Below, piece by piece: positions 32,664 through 40,961 of a stretch of DNA of 64,000 nt. The notes beneath the pieces were generated by a model. It saw nothing but the letters and a program-made list of their open reading frames with translations. It was not told the DNA's origin and did no database searches. Positions within the stretch are counted from its first letter, which is position 1; each line of letters begins with the position of its first letter. The stretch covers positions 248,001 through 312,000 of the forward strand of contig JAFIDK010000001.1 in the NCBI GenBank assembly GCA_017051695.1, written 5' to 3'. Source of the stretch: Algoriphagus aestuarii (GTDB lineage Bacteria > Bacteroidota > Bacteroidia > Cytophagales > Cyclobacteriaceae). The translations under genes were made by a program, and so were the position numbers.

Positions 32664-34934
32664 ATGACCTTATTAAAGAAAAAAATAGATAGAAGATCCT
32701 TTCTGAAAGTCTCTACTCTTGCGGGTGGTGGAATGATGTTGAGCTTTAGTTGGCTGGCAGGTTGTAAGCCTACCCCGGAAGAAATCCTGACCATGCCTGA
32801 AGAATGGTTTGAAATCAATAGCTATATCAAAATTGGGGACAATGGTGTGGTAACACTTTTCAATCCGAATCCGGAATTCGGTTCCAATGTCAAAACTTCC
32901 CTTCCTATGCTTTTAGCTGAAGAATTGGATATGGATTGGAAAAATGTACTGGTGGAACAAGCAGATTTTTATCCGGATCGCTATGATAGACAATTCACTG
33001 GTGGAAGCCAAGGAGTTAGATCAGCTTGGACTCCATTACGAACTGCAGGAGCCACTGCCAGACTATTGATCGTCAATGCCGCTGCCCAAACCTGGAATAT
33101 CCCAGCAGCTGAAATCACAACAAGCGCCGGTTTTGTGGAACATAAAGGTTCAGGAAAAAGAGCTGGATATGGTGAAATGGCTTCCTTAGCCGGAACTTTA
33201 GAGGCTCCAGATCCTGAGACTATTAAACTCAAAGAGATTTCAGATTTCAAGATCATAGGAAATTCCAAAAAGAATGTGGACGGTAACAAGGTCGTTACCG
33301 GAAAACCCATGTTTGCCATTGATCATAAAGTGGAAGGAATGAAGTATGCAGCCATCGTTCACCCACCTGCATTTGGAATGCAATTGAAATCTTTTGACAA
33401 AAGCTCAGTGACTTCCATGCCAGGAATTCAGGATGCCTTTGAAGTAAAAATCTTTAAAGATGATTATGCCAGAAACTTCTTCGATACGACTACCTTTCCT
33501 ACCATCATTGCCATTGTAGGGAATTCCACTTGGGAGGTTTTACAAGCAAAGAAAAATATAAAGGCAGAATGGGAAAAAGCTCCCAAAACTGAGTTTACTG
33601 CTGCAGGATTCAGAGGAGGCACCTCTCAGGTAACTGTTCCTGCGGGTCTTGAAAATTCCGACTCCCATAAAGCCAAAATGGCTGAATACATCCAGAAATC
33701 CGGCAATGTTTTAAGAAAAGACGGAGATCCTGAAGGAGCTTTTAAAAAAGCTGCAAAGGTGATGGAAAGAACCTACACGGCTCCTTTCCTTGCGCATAAT
33801 CCTATGGAGCCCATGAATTGCTTTGCCGATGTAAAAGGTGATAAGGCGGTGATTTATGGCCCTACTCAGGCACCCGAACTGATTCGGCAAACTATTGCAT
33901 CGAGTTTGGGAATGCCACAGGAAAACATTCAGATCAATCTGGCAAGAATGGGCGGTGGATTCGGAAGAAGAGCTTATAGCCATCATATGACAGAAGCAGC
34001 TTTGATTTCACAGAAAACCCAAGCTCCTGTGAAAATGGTTTATACCCGTGAAGATGATATGTCTGCTGGAGTTTATCGACCAACCTATTCAGCCACTTAC
34101 CGAGCAGCTTTGGATGAAAACAACAACCTCCTTGCACTTCACGTGAAAGCTGGGGGTATTCCAGAATCTCCGATTCATGCGAATAGATTCCCTGCGGGAG
34201 CTCTAGATAATTATTTGGCTGAAGGCTGGCAGATTGAGTCCAATATCACCATTGGAGCATTTCGTGCGCCTCGATCCAACTTTATCGCAGGAGCAGAGCA
34301 AAGCTTCCTGGATGAATTGGCAGAAGAAATGGGCAAGGATCCGATTGAATTCAGATTGGAGCTGCTGAAAAGAGCAGAAACCAATCCAGTAGGAGAAAAT
34401 AACGATTATGATCCAAAACGCTATGCGGGAGTTTTGGAGTTGGTGAGAGATAAATCAAACTGGTCAAATGTTCCGAATGGCATTTCAAGAGGTGTATCGG
34501 CTTATTTCTGTCACAATTCTTATGTAGCCGAAGTGGTGGATATCAGCATCAAAGACAATCAACCTGTAGTTGAAAATGTCTTTGCTGCAGTGGATTGTGG
34601 AATTGTAGTCAATCCTGACGCTGCTGCAAATATGGGTGAAGGTGCCATTGTAGATGGAATTGGAAATGCATTCTTCGGGGAAATGGCTTTCGAAAATGGA
34701 GCTCCTACCAAAACTAACTTTGATACTTATCGAATGATCCGACATAAGGAAGCGCCTAAAAAGATTGAGGTGCATTTTGTGCAAAACAATGAGGCGCCTA
34801 CAGGTCTTGGTGAACCACTCTTTCCTCCTGTTTTTGCAGCTTTGGGCAATTCCCTTTACAAAGCAACAGGAAAGCGTTTGTATGAGCAACCTTTCCAGCC
34901 TAAACTCATGGAAATGGAAAATCTGAGAATGTAA
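32664..34934 (+). CDS. iorB: Molybdenum hydroxylase large subunit, isoquinoline 1-oxidoreductase beta type (copy 2)
   Basis: 756 residues, a close paralogue of the copy at 29835. A twin-arginine motif (DRRSFLKVSTLAGGG) is followed by LAGC with Cys34. The cofactor-binding segment reads RMGGGFGRRAYSHHMTEAA and the catalytic Glu lies in GLGEPLFPPVFAALGNSLY. It starts 11 bp after the 2Fe-2S gene, so this copy is surely co-transcribed with it. Differences around the substrate region (TTFPTIIAIVG versus TQFTDLIAVVG) suggest divergent substrate range. A strong terminator follows. Confidence 0.93.
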   Translation: MTLLKKKIDRRSFLKVSTLAGGGMMLSFSWLAGCKPTPEEILTMPEEWFEINSYIKIGDNGVVTLFNPNPEFGSNVKTSLPMLLAEELDMDWKNVLVEQADFYPDRYDRQFTGGSQGVRSAWTPLRTAGATARLLIVNAAAQTWNIPAAEITTSAGFVEHKGSGKRAGYGEMASLAGTLEAPDPETIKLKEISDFKIIGNSKKNVDGNKVVTGKPMFAIDHKVEGMKYAAIVHPPAFGMQLKSFDKSSVTSMPGIQDAFEVKIFKDDYARNFFDTTTFPTIIAIVGNSTWEVLQAKKNIKAEWEKAPKTEFTAAGFRGGTSQVTVPAGLENSDSHKAKMAEYIQKSGNVLRKDGDPEGAFKKAAKVMERTYTAPFLAHNPMEPMNCFADVKGDKAVIYGPTQAPELIRQTIASSLGMPQENIQINLARMGGGFGRRAYSHHMTEAALISQKTQAPVKMVYTREDDMSAGVYRPTYSATYRAALDENNNLLALHVKAGGIPESPIHANRFPAGALDNYLAEGWQIESNITIGAFRAPRSNFIAGAEQSFLDELAEEMGKDPIEFRLELLKRAETNPVGENNDYDPKRYAGVLELVRDKSNWSNVPNGISRGVSAYFCHNSYVAEVVDISIKDNQPVVENVFAAVDCGIVVNPDAAANMGEGAIVDGIGNAFFGEMAFENGAPTKTNFDTYRMIRHKEAPKKIEVHFVQNNEAPTGLGEPLFPPVFAALGNSLYKATGKRLYEQPFQPKLMEMENLRM

Positions 34935-34948
34935 TTTTATCTCATTAA

Positions 34949-34985
34949 TAAAAACCTGTGACTGAATAGTTCACAGGTTTTTTTG
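34949..34985 (+). terminator. Rho-independent terminator after the molybdenum hydroxylase genes
   Basis: AAAACCTGTGA (34951-34961) pairs with TCACAGGTTTT (34971-34981) around a CTGAATAGT loop and is followed by more T. It lies 16 bp after the stop codon of the second large subunit. Confidence 0.88.
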
Positions 34986-35277
34986 TGCCCTAGTAGCCTC
35001 AATTCTTAAGTTTAACATTTCTTACGTTGCTTTTGCCACTTTACTGGTAGAAAAACGGATATACAAAAATTCAACTAATATTTTTCCAAACCTTTGAGGT
35101 ATTTAAGATAGGCTGTTCATGATTTGGAGTAAAAAAAGCCCTTTGGTTAGTAAGCAGGATTCCAGTGAAATTTCAAAACTCAAGCAACATGAACTTTTAA
35201 CTATTTCAATTAGAGAATTAAGAAAACCGAAGATTCGCTTTTCATTCAAAAGACTCCAAAAACAAGCTTTCGATCGA
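34986..35277. other. Gene-free spacer
   Basis: About 290 bp between the molybdenum hydroxylase terminator and the end of the minus-strand barrel gene. A 71-codon minus-strand ORF lies here but has no signal, no domain and no usable start context. I see no repeat or RNA. Confidence 0.5.
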
Positions 35278-35976
35278 TTAAAATAACGTTTTGACCCCCA
35301 TATATAACATTGGGACATCGTTTCTTACATCATATTGCGGCTCAAAGAAAACATTGACTACGGGGGAGCCGCCACTGAATATTTTCCCTATACCTGCACC
35401 AAGCGGAACCTCATAAAAGTCGGTTTCAAAGTTGAAAAGCATTCTCGGATGACTTCGAAAATACCAGCCATTATTAAAGTCATGGTATATTCCGGGCTGC
35501 ACTTCCATTGTAAAAATCTCTTTTCCACCCTGTAAAGTAGCAAGGGAAATAAATTTCCATCCACCAACTTTACTCACTGAAACAAAGTTTACCCCACCTG
35601 CAAAATTTCTTCCATGAAAATAGCTTATCACGCCACCCACACCAAACTGATGCTGTCCATTCTTTGACTGAAAGAGCCTTGCAACCAGGAAGTTTGTGCT
35701 GGTAAAGTGGCTTTTTTCTTTTTGTCCTTCACCATCGTAGGTAAACCATCTGTAGTTCGGCTCTGGGTAATTAATTTCATATTCGGCAGTAAACCTTAAA
35801 AACCATTTGCCATAAGTAACATTTGCCAGCAGTTGAACTCGGGATTGTTCATTGCTGTAGAACCGGTTCCAAAGACCGATTGTAGGACTTGGATCAATCG
35901 GGTTGTTCGCATCTTGGGCACTTGAATATCCCATCGATAGAATGAGAAGCATTGTGCAAATAAAGATCCCTTTCAT
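35278..35976 (-). CDS. Predicted outer-membrane protein, unknown function
   Basis: 232 residues with signal peptide MKGIFICTMLLILSMGYSSAQ. The mature part is rich in aromatic, amphipathic strands (FLRFTAEYEINYPEPNYRWF, GVGGVISYFHGRNFAGGVNF, YFRSHPRMLFNFETDFYEV) and ends in MLYMGVKTLF, with the terminal aromatic expected for barrel insertion. No family recognised. It lies between the hydroxylase operon and the polysaccharide locus with no clear partner. Confidence 0.75.
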   Translation of the reverse strand: MKGIFICTMLLILSMGYSSAQDANNPIDPSPTIGLWNRFYSNEQSRVQLLANVTYGKWFLRFTAEYEINYPEPNYRWFTYDGEGQKEKSHFTSTNFLVARLFQSKNGQHQFGVGGVISYFHGRNFAGGVNFVSVSKVGGWKFISLATLQGGKEIFTMEVQPGIYHDFNNGWYFRSHPRMLFNFETDFYEVPLGAGIGKIFSGGSPVVNVFFEPQYDVRNDVPMLYMGVKTLF

Positions 35977-36275
35977 AGCATTATGGGTTTCGATATTTTT
36001 TTTGTCAAATTTGAATAATTGCCTTTGACATCAAATAGGAAATCATTAGCTAATTTGAAAACTCTATTCCCCTTAGTGTTAAGCCTCTGGAACCGACTGA
36101 TTGCATTCTTTACAATCAACTTTAGATACTATTTTAAAATCAATATTTTCTTATCAGCACACGGTAATGATCAAAACTATAAGAAGCTTGAAAGAATAAG
36201 GGCTATAGTCACAAGCAAACAATAAAATTCGTTTCGAAAACAAGTTGATTTATTCAGGACTTGCTCATAATTAAA
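35977..36275. other. Gene-free spacer
   Basis: About 300 AT-rich bases upstream of the minus-strand barrel gene and downstream of the sulfatase gene. A 68-codon plus-strand frame starting at a TTG (36019) has no coding character. It holds the barrel-gene promoter region and borders the sulfatase terminator. Confidence 0.5.
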
Positions 36276-36306
36276 CCAATGCCGAGCAATTTCTGCCCGG
36301 CATTGG
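36276..36306 (-). terminator. Terminator after the sulfatase gene
   Basis: CCAATGCCGaGC (36276-36287) pairs with GCcCGGCATTGG (36295-36306) with one mismatch around AATTTCT. On the minus strand the stem is followed by TTTAATTAT. It lies 20 bp beyond the sulfatase stop and probably closes the polysaccharide locus transcript. Confidence 0.7.
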
Positions 36307-36326
36307 GATGTAATCAATATCCTTGA

Positions 36327-37877
36327 TTAGTTACTACCATTAGGTGAAGAAAGTGTCTCCATCACTTTATCCAAACTAAAGCTAGCTGCTTGCATTCTAG
36401 GTGGATAGTCCTTAAATGTCATGAGAAACTTATTCACAAAAGTCTGAGCAGGTACAAGTAAGAAGGCATGTTCTAACCACCAGTCGTAATATGTATTAGA
36501 AGTCACTGGAGCAAACTCATAAGGGTCTCTTCTTAGGTTCAAAATCAATGGAGCTCTAAGTGGAGTAAATGGGTTAGCCCATACTTCAAGAGTTCCCGGA
36601 CTTCTTTGCTCCATAAAGATCAATTTCCAATCATCATATCTCAAAGCTGTCAAGTCTCCATCATCTGAGAAATAAAAAATCTCTTTTCTAGGTCCTTTAT
36701 CAGTCTGACCGGTAAGGAATGGAAGGAAATTGTAACCGTCTAAGTGTACTTTAAAATTCCTGCCATTTGCAGAGTATCCAGATAAAAGTTTTTGAGGAAC
36801 ATCACCTTGTCCTGCTGCGGCCAAGAAAGTAGGCATCCAATCCATTCCGCTCATCACCTCATTACTAATCGATCCCGCTTTAATTTTATTTGGCCATCTG
36901 ACCATAGCAGGCACTCTCCAACCACCTTCCCAGTTGGTATTTTTTTCTCCTCTAAATGGGTTGACACCTGCGTCTGGCCAGGTATTTTTATGAGGACCGT
37001 TATCTGTGGAATACATAACGATGGTATTATCCGCTATACCCAACTCATCAAGTAGATCCAAAAATTTACCAACATGCATGTCATGCTCGACCATTCCATC
37101 TCCGTATTCATTTTGACCGGAAATCCCACGAAGCTCAGGTTTTACATGAGTTCTAAAGTGCATTCTGGTACCATTCCACCAAACGAAGAATGGCTTCTTG
37201 TCAGCTACAGACTTGCGGATAAAGGCAATTGCAGCCTCTGAAGATTCGTCATCAATGGACTCCATTCTTTTTTTGGACAATGGTCCTGTATCTTCAATTT
37301 TACCATCGGCTGTACTATGGATTACGCCTCTAGGCCCGAAATTCTTTCTAAAATCAGGGTATTCTTGAGGATCAGGATAATCTGGCAACTCCGGTTCTTC
37401 TTCGGCATTTAAATGATAGAGATTCCCAAAAAACTCATCGAATCCATGGTTTGTAGGAAGATGCTCATCCCTGTCTCCCAAGTGGTTTTTGCCAAACTGA
37501 CCTGTAGCATAACCGGCAGGTTTCAGGAGTTCGGCAATCGTGGGATCTTTCTCAGATATACCCTCTTTTGCACCGGGCATTCCTACTTTACTAAGGCCAG
37601 TTCGAAATACACTTTGACCCAAGATAAACGAAGAGCGTCCTGCTGTACAACTTTGCTCTGCGTAGTAATCTGTAAAAATCATACCTTCATTTGCGATACG
37701 ATCAATGTTAGGAGTTTGGTATCCCACCATTCCCATGGTGTAGGCACTGATATTGGATTGACCAATGTCATCACCCCAGATAACCAGAATGTTCGGTTTT
37801 TCCTGGGCTACTGCCGCGAGTGGCGACAGCAACACCAAAAAAACAACCATCTTAAAGATTGAAAATTTGTGTTCCAT
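36327..37877 (-). CDS. S1-family sulfatase (arylsulfatase), secreted
   Basis: 516 residues with signal peptide (VVFLVLLSPLAAVAQ). The N-terminal metal site reads VIWGDDIGQSN. Cys77 in EQSCTAGRSSF is the formylglycine precursor, in the C-x-A-G-R form. FGKNHLGDRDEHLPTNHGFDEF and YSTDNGPHKNTWPDAG complete the active site. It removes sulfate esters, presumably from the polysaccharide handled by the neighbouring lyases. It needs a maturase (FGE or anSME) that is not in this window. It is separated by 490 bp from the PL10 gene, so it likely has its own promoter. Confidence 0.93.
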   Translation of the reverse strand: MEHKFSIFKMVVFLVLLSPLAAVAQEKPNILVIWGDDIGQSNISAYTMGMVGYQTPNIDRIANEGMIFTDYYAEQSCTAGRSSFILGQSVFRTGLSKVGMPGAKEGISEKDPTIAELLKPAGYATGQFGKNHLGDRDEHLPTNHGFDEFFGNLYHLNAEEEPELPDYPDPQEYPDFRKNFGPRGVIHSTADGKIEDTGPLSKKRMESIDDESSEAAIAFIRKSVADKKPFFVWWNGTRMHFRTHVKPELRGISGQNEYGDGMVEHDMHVGKFLDLLDELGIADNTIVMYSTDNGPHKNTWPDAGVNPFRGEKNTNWEGGWRVPAMVRWPNKIKAGSISNEVMSGMDWMPTFLAAAGQGDVPQKLLSGYSANGRNFKVHLDGYNFLPFLTGQTDKGPRKEIFYFSDDGDLTALRYDDWKLIFMEQRSPGTLEVWANPFTPLRAPLILNLRRDPYEFAPVTSNTYYDWWLEHAFLLVPAQTFVNKFLMTFKDYPPRMQAASFSLDKVMETLSSPNGSN

Positions 37878-38332
37878 ACAAAGTTGGGTTTTGATTGGTA
37901 AATAGCGTTAAAATACTGTTTAACAACAGGTCTAAAAAAGAATTGTTTAAGTATTCATAGAAATATATAGCTTTTTTCTATAACAATTAACCTCCAGCCC
38001 TGTCAGATTTAATCACTACCAACCATTTTTCCGGGAATTTTTTCATCAATTTCAAATCGATATTTGTTTTCTTTTGAGCAGGATACCTTTCGCATCCGCT
38101 TGCAAAGCTTGATAAATTTGGATCATTTACATCCACAGTTTGCGGTCAAAAAACACTTGAAACAAGGATCTAATCCTGAATAGCAGTTCCTGAAGAAATC
38201 CAAAAAAAGGCAAAAGCCGTGGTTGGTTGATTAACCTAGGAAATTTTCTAACAAGAAATCAAACCTAAAGCTGCTGTGATTCAAAATTGCTATTGGATTG
38301 AATTGGAGTTCTTTTAACTGTCCTCTAACAAA
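37878..38332. other. Gene-free spacer upstream of the sulfatase
   Basis: About 455 bp with no supported ORF. It must contain the sulfatase promoter. The end near 38333 merges into the PL10 terminator. No repeat, RNA or clear operator seen. Confidence 0.5.
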
Positions 38333-38361
38333 AAATGAAAAAGCCGACAATTGCTTGTCGA
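38333..38361 (-). terminator. Terminator after the PL10 pectate lyase gene
   Basis: CGACAA (38345-38350) pairs with TTGTCG (38355-38360) around TTGC. On the minus strand the stem runs into CTTTTTCATTTTTTG. It lies just after the PL10 stop codon at 38370. Confidence 0.7.
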
Positions 38362-38369
38362 CTTTCTAA

Positions 38370-39467
38370 CTAGTTATTTTTCACTTTCTCTTTCCAACCA
38401 GGATATTCTTTCAAAAGTTTTTCCGGTGCATTGGTGTACCAGCTGTAGCCATTACGACGCTCGTAGCCGATTTGAGCAAGAGAATTTTTCTTTATTCCGT
38501 CCCGGTCGCAGAAGTATGGCTTTTCAGTATCCAGATCATAGAATCGAGCCCACAGTGCTGCTGCATTCGGATCAGAAACCACGATTCTATTCTTTTTGCC
38601 TTCTGCATTAATTTCTGTTTCTAGCTTGATGCCCTCTATTTTATGTGTTTCAAACCAGTTGACTGCTCCATCTATCGAAGCAATCACTTCCTTTGAAGGA
38701 TTGTCCAGTTCCATCAATAGCTGAACGATACCTACGGATTCCGAACCGCTAAAGGAAGCAAGTTCATAGGAGCGGGCCTTTGCCGGAGCTAGCGTTTTTT
38801 CATCATGTTGAGCACACCAGACAGCAGGGTTGCCGTCCACGAGGATTTGAGTTTTGAGAATGCAATCAATCCCAGAATTAAATGATTTCTGAGCCTGGGC
38901 AATCAGTTTTGAATCCAACTTCAACGCTGAAAAAAGTTGGTCATTAGAGTAAATCTCTCTGAGAAACTTCAGCGTATTTACCATTGCATCATCGTTGTAA
39001 GTGACGCGCATAGAATAATCTCCTTTTCCACCTCGAATGGGAAAAAACTGAGGCCAACCGCCATTGTCATATTGGGAAACGAAGATGTAATTCAAGCCCT
39101 TTTCAAAAGCCTCTTTGTAGCGAGAATCCGGATTATGTCCATAAACTTTCGCTAAAAACTTTAATTCGGTAATCGTTGCTCCATTGTCAAAAGTTGCTCC
39201 TATATCATTCTTATGGTCTTCAATTAGAGCTTTTTCTGAGTCGGATAAGGGTTGGTGATATTCTTTGTTTTTCTCCCAGCCTCCAATTTCCTTCTGGTTT
39301 AACAATACATTCTCGCCAACAGCTTTTGCTTCCTCTGTACCGTACCAAGCATCAGGCATTTTGGTAGCCACATCTTTCCATCGCATACTGAGATATTTTG
39401 TGCTTTGCGCATGAGAGATGCTAAACACAAGTGCAAAAATGAAGGTGATCAAGAAATTAATTTTCAT
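38370..39467 (-). CDS. pelA: Pectate lyase, polysaccharide lyase family 10
   Basis: 365 residues with signal peptide MKINFLITFIFALVFSISHAQ. PL10 hallmarks are GGWEKNKEYHQPL, IGATFDNGATITELKFLAKVY, YDNGGWPQFFP, VTYNDDAMVNTLKFL, and the C-terminal FYDLDTEKPYFCDRDGIKK with RRNGYSWY. PL10 cleaves homogalacturonan by calcium-dependent beta-elimination. It belongs to the minus-strand row PL1, DUF1593, PL10, which fits a galacturonan-degrading locus. It is 27 bp downstream of the DUF1593 gene. Confidence 0.93.
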   Translation of the reverse strand: MKINFLITFIFALVFSISHAQSTKYLSMRWKDVATKMPDAWYGTEEAKAVGENVLLNQKEIGGWEKNKEYHQPLSDSEKALIEDHKNDIGATFDNGATITELKFLAKVYGHNPDSRYKEAFEKGLNYIFVSQYDNGGWPQFFPIRGGKGDYSMRVTYNDDAMVNTLKFLREIYSNDQLFSALKLDSKLIAQAQKSFNSGIDCILKTQILVDGNPAVWCAQHDEKTLAPAKARSYELASFSGSESVGIVQLLMELDNPSKEVIASIDGAVNWFETHKIEGIKLETEINAEGKKNRIVVSDPNAAALWARFYDLDTEKPYFCDRDGIKKNSLAQIGYERRNGYSWYTNAPEKLLKEYPGWKEKVKNN

Positions 39468-39494
39468 AAGGTTAGATTGTCGATAATCTATTGA

Positions 39495-40886
39495 TTATTT
39501 CACCTCAACGATGATTCTTCTATAGCTGGTCAGATTAGGTGAACCATTATCAGTCACTTCGCAGATGATATGAATGGTCTTGCCGGAGGAATCGCTAGGC
39601 AGAGTTAATTTGATGCTGTCCGATTCGCTGTTTGGTATGTTGACTTCGCCTGAATAAGTGCCTACTTCAGGGACAATCCACCATTTGAAGCTTAGTTCAT
39701 CATCTTCTGGATCGTAAGACTTCGAAGCATCAAGCAGAATGTTTTCTCGCTTTTTTGCCTTCACTCTTAGCAACTCTACACCCTCCATTTTATTCACCAC
39801 TACAATTGGATTTCGGTTGCCTTTTCCCTCATTTGCCCAGTCCATTCTGGCAGCGAAATTATTATAGATCGCAGGGTAGAAGTAGCTTTCGTATTTCCTG
39901 GATATTTCAGCTTGCGGTGCTTGGAAGTTTGTAAAAGCAAAGGTTTCCTTGTCTTCACTTATCCCTTTTTCGAAATATCCTCCCCAACCCACTTGGGAAG
40001 GAACCATTGGGTCGTTCAGACCATTTGGCATCAGATGTAAAAAGGCAGGTGTGTCGCCTTCTACACCGTATTTATATTTGGGATAGACTTTGCCTAAATT
40101 GCCATGAGTCTGGATATCCGCAGCATATTTTTCCCAATTACTTTTCCCTGTTCCATTCTGATATTTCCAGGCAGATTCATCCCAGATAAAGAGTAAATCA
40201 TCGGAAAACTCCCTTCTCATCCATTGGTGTGAGCTGATAGCGAAATCAGTTTTCTGATCTCTATCCTGATCGGTGATTGTATAGGTTGGGATTTTGTGAA
40301 GAAATGTCTTCAAATCTGCTTCAGATCTTGTTTGTTGAACTTTCCAAATTGCCTGTGCTAAGGTATTTCCACCTCCCCAAACGGTAATCCAAAGCGGTCG
40401 CTTATCCGCTTCATCCGCCAGTTTGATAATTAATTCACTTCCTGCGGAATTATTGTCCGCTCCAATAAATTGCTGTCCTCGGTTTTTGCTACCAAATACA
40501 GTGATGCTTCGCAAATAATCCGGGCTTGGCCAGTAACCTATGCTTTGATTGGATTCATCGGACAAAAATCCTTGCTGATTGGATCGCTTCATTAAGTTTG
40601 GAAGGTCCTTCTCATAAGCGTCTATTGCATCATGAATCAAGTCCATGAAATCATCCCGGGTTTTATCCAGACTCCAACCTGTGGTGAAAATCAAGCCTTC
40701 GATTTCATATAGATCTGCATGGACAAGGAGCCTGACCAATGATTCACTATCATCTGTTTCCCAGGTTGAAACATCGGTTAAGACTACGATTCGAGGTTTT
40801 GGAGTAGCTTTCTTTTGACCTTGCTTCGCAAAAACAAGTGAAGAAAAAATAACAGCTAGAAACAGAGGGAGGATTGATCTTTTCAT
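39495..40886 (-). CDS. DUF1593 / nucleoside-hydrolase-like secreted protein
   Basis: 463 residues from ATG 40886, which starts the signal MKRSILPLFLAVIFSSLVFA; the ORF extends 12 codons upstream without merit. The N-terminal half is nucleoside-hydrolase-like (RIVVLTDVSTWETDDSESLVRLL; LYEIEGLIFTTGW; WITVWGGGNTLAQAI). The C-terminal 90 residues are an immunoglobulin-like sandwich (LLDASKSYDPEDDELSFKWW). The family was described as Sde0182-like cellulose-binding in Saccharophagus. Many such genes sit in polysaccharide loci. Here it lies between the two pectate lyases, so it probably acts on a galacturonan-derived glycoside. Activity unproven. Confidence 0.85.
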   Translation of the reverse strand: MKRSILPLFLAVIFSSLVFAKQGQKKATPKPRIVVLTDVSTWETDDSESLVRLLVHADLYEIEGLIFTTGWSLDKTRDDFMDLIHDAIDAYEKDLPNLMKRSNQQGFLSDESNQSIGYWPSPDYLRSITVFGSKNRGQQFIGADNNSAGSELIIKLADEADKRPLWITVWGGGNTLAQAIWKVQQTRSEADLKTFLHKIPTYTITDQDRDQKTDFAISSHQWMRREFSDDLLFIWDESAWKYQNGTGKSNWEKYAADIQTHGNLGKVYPKYKYGVEGDTPAFLHLMPNGLNDPMVPSQVGWGGYFEKGISEDKETFAFTNFQAPQAEISRKYESYFYPAIYNNFAARMDWANEGKGNRNPIVVVNKMEGVELLRVKAKKRENILLDASKSYDPEDDELSFKWWIVPEVGTYSGEVNIPNSESDSIKLTLPSDSSGKTIHIICEVTDNGSPNLTSYRRIIVEVK

Positions 40887-40961
40887 TAGAAGGAGGGTAT
40901 CACTTAACAAGCTGAAGCACATTATAAGTTATTTTGGTTTTGATCTAGAAAGTCGGTGGTT

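Noticed and set aside
35103-35318. 71-codon minus-strand ORF after the molybdenum hydroxylase genes
   Set aside because: Its first part overlaps the 3' end of the barrel gene in another frame; no domain or start context.
36019-36225. 68-codon plus-strand ORF in the spacer before the sulfatase terminator
   Set aside because: TTG start, no ribosome-binding site, no signal or domain, AT-rich; left as non-coding.
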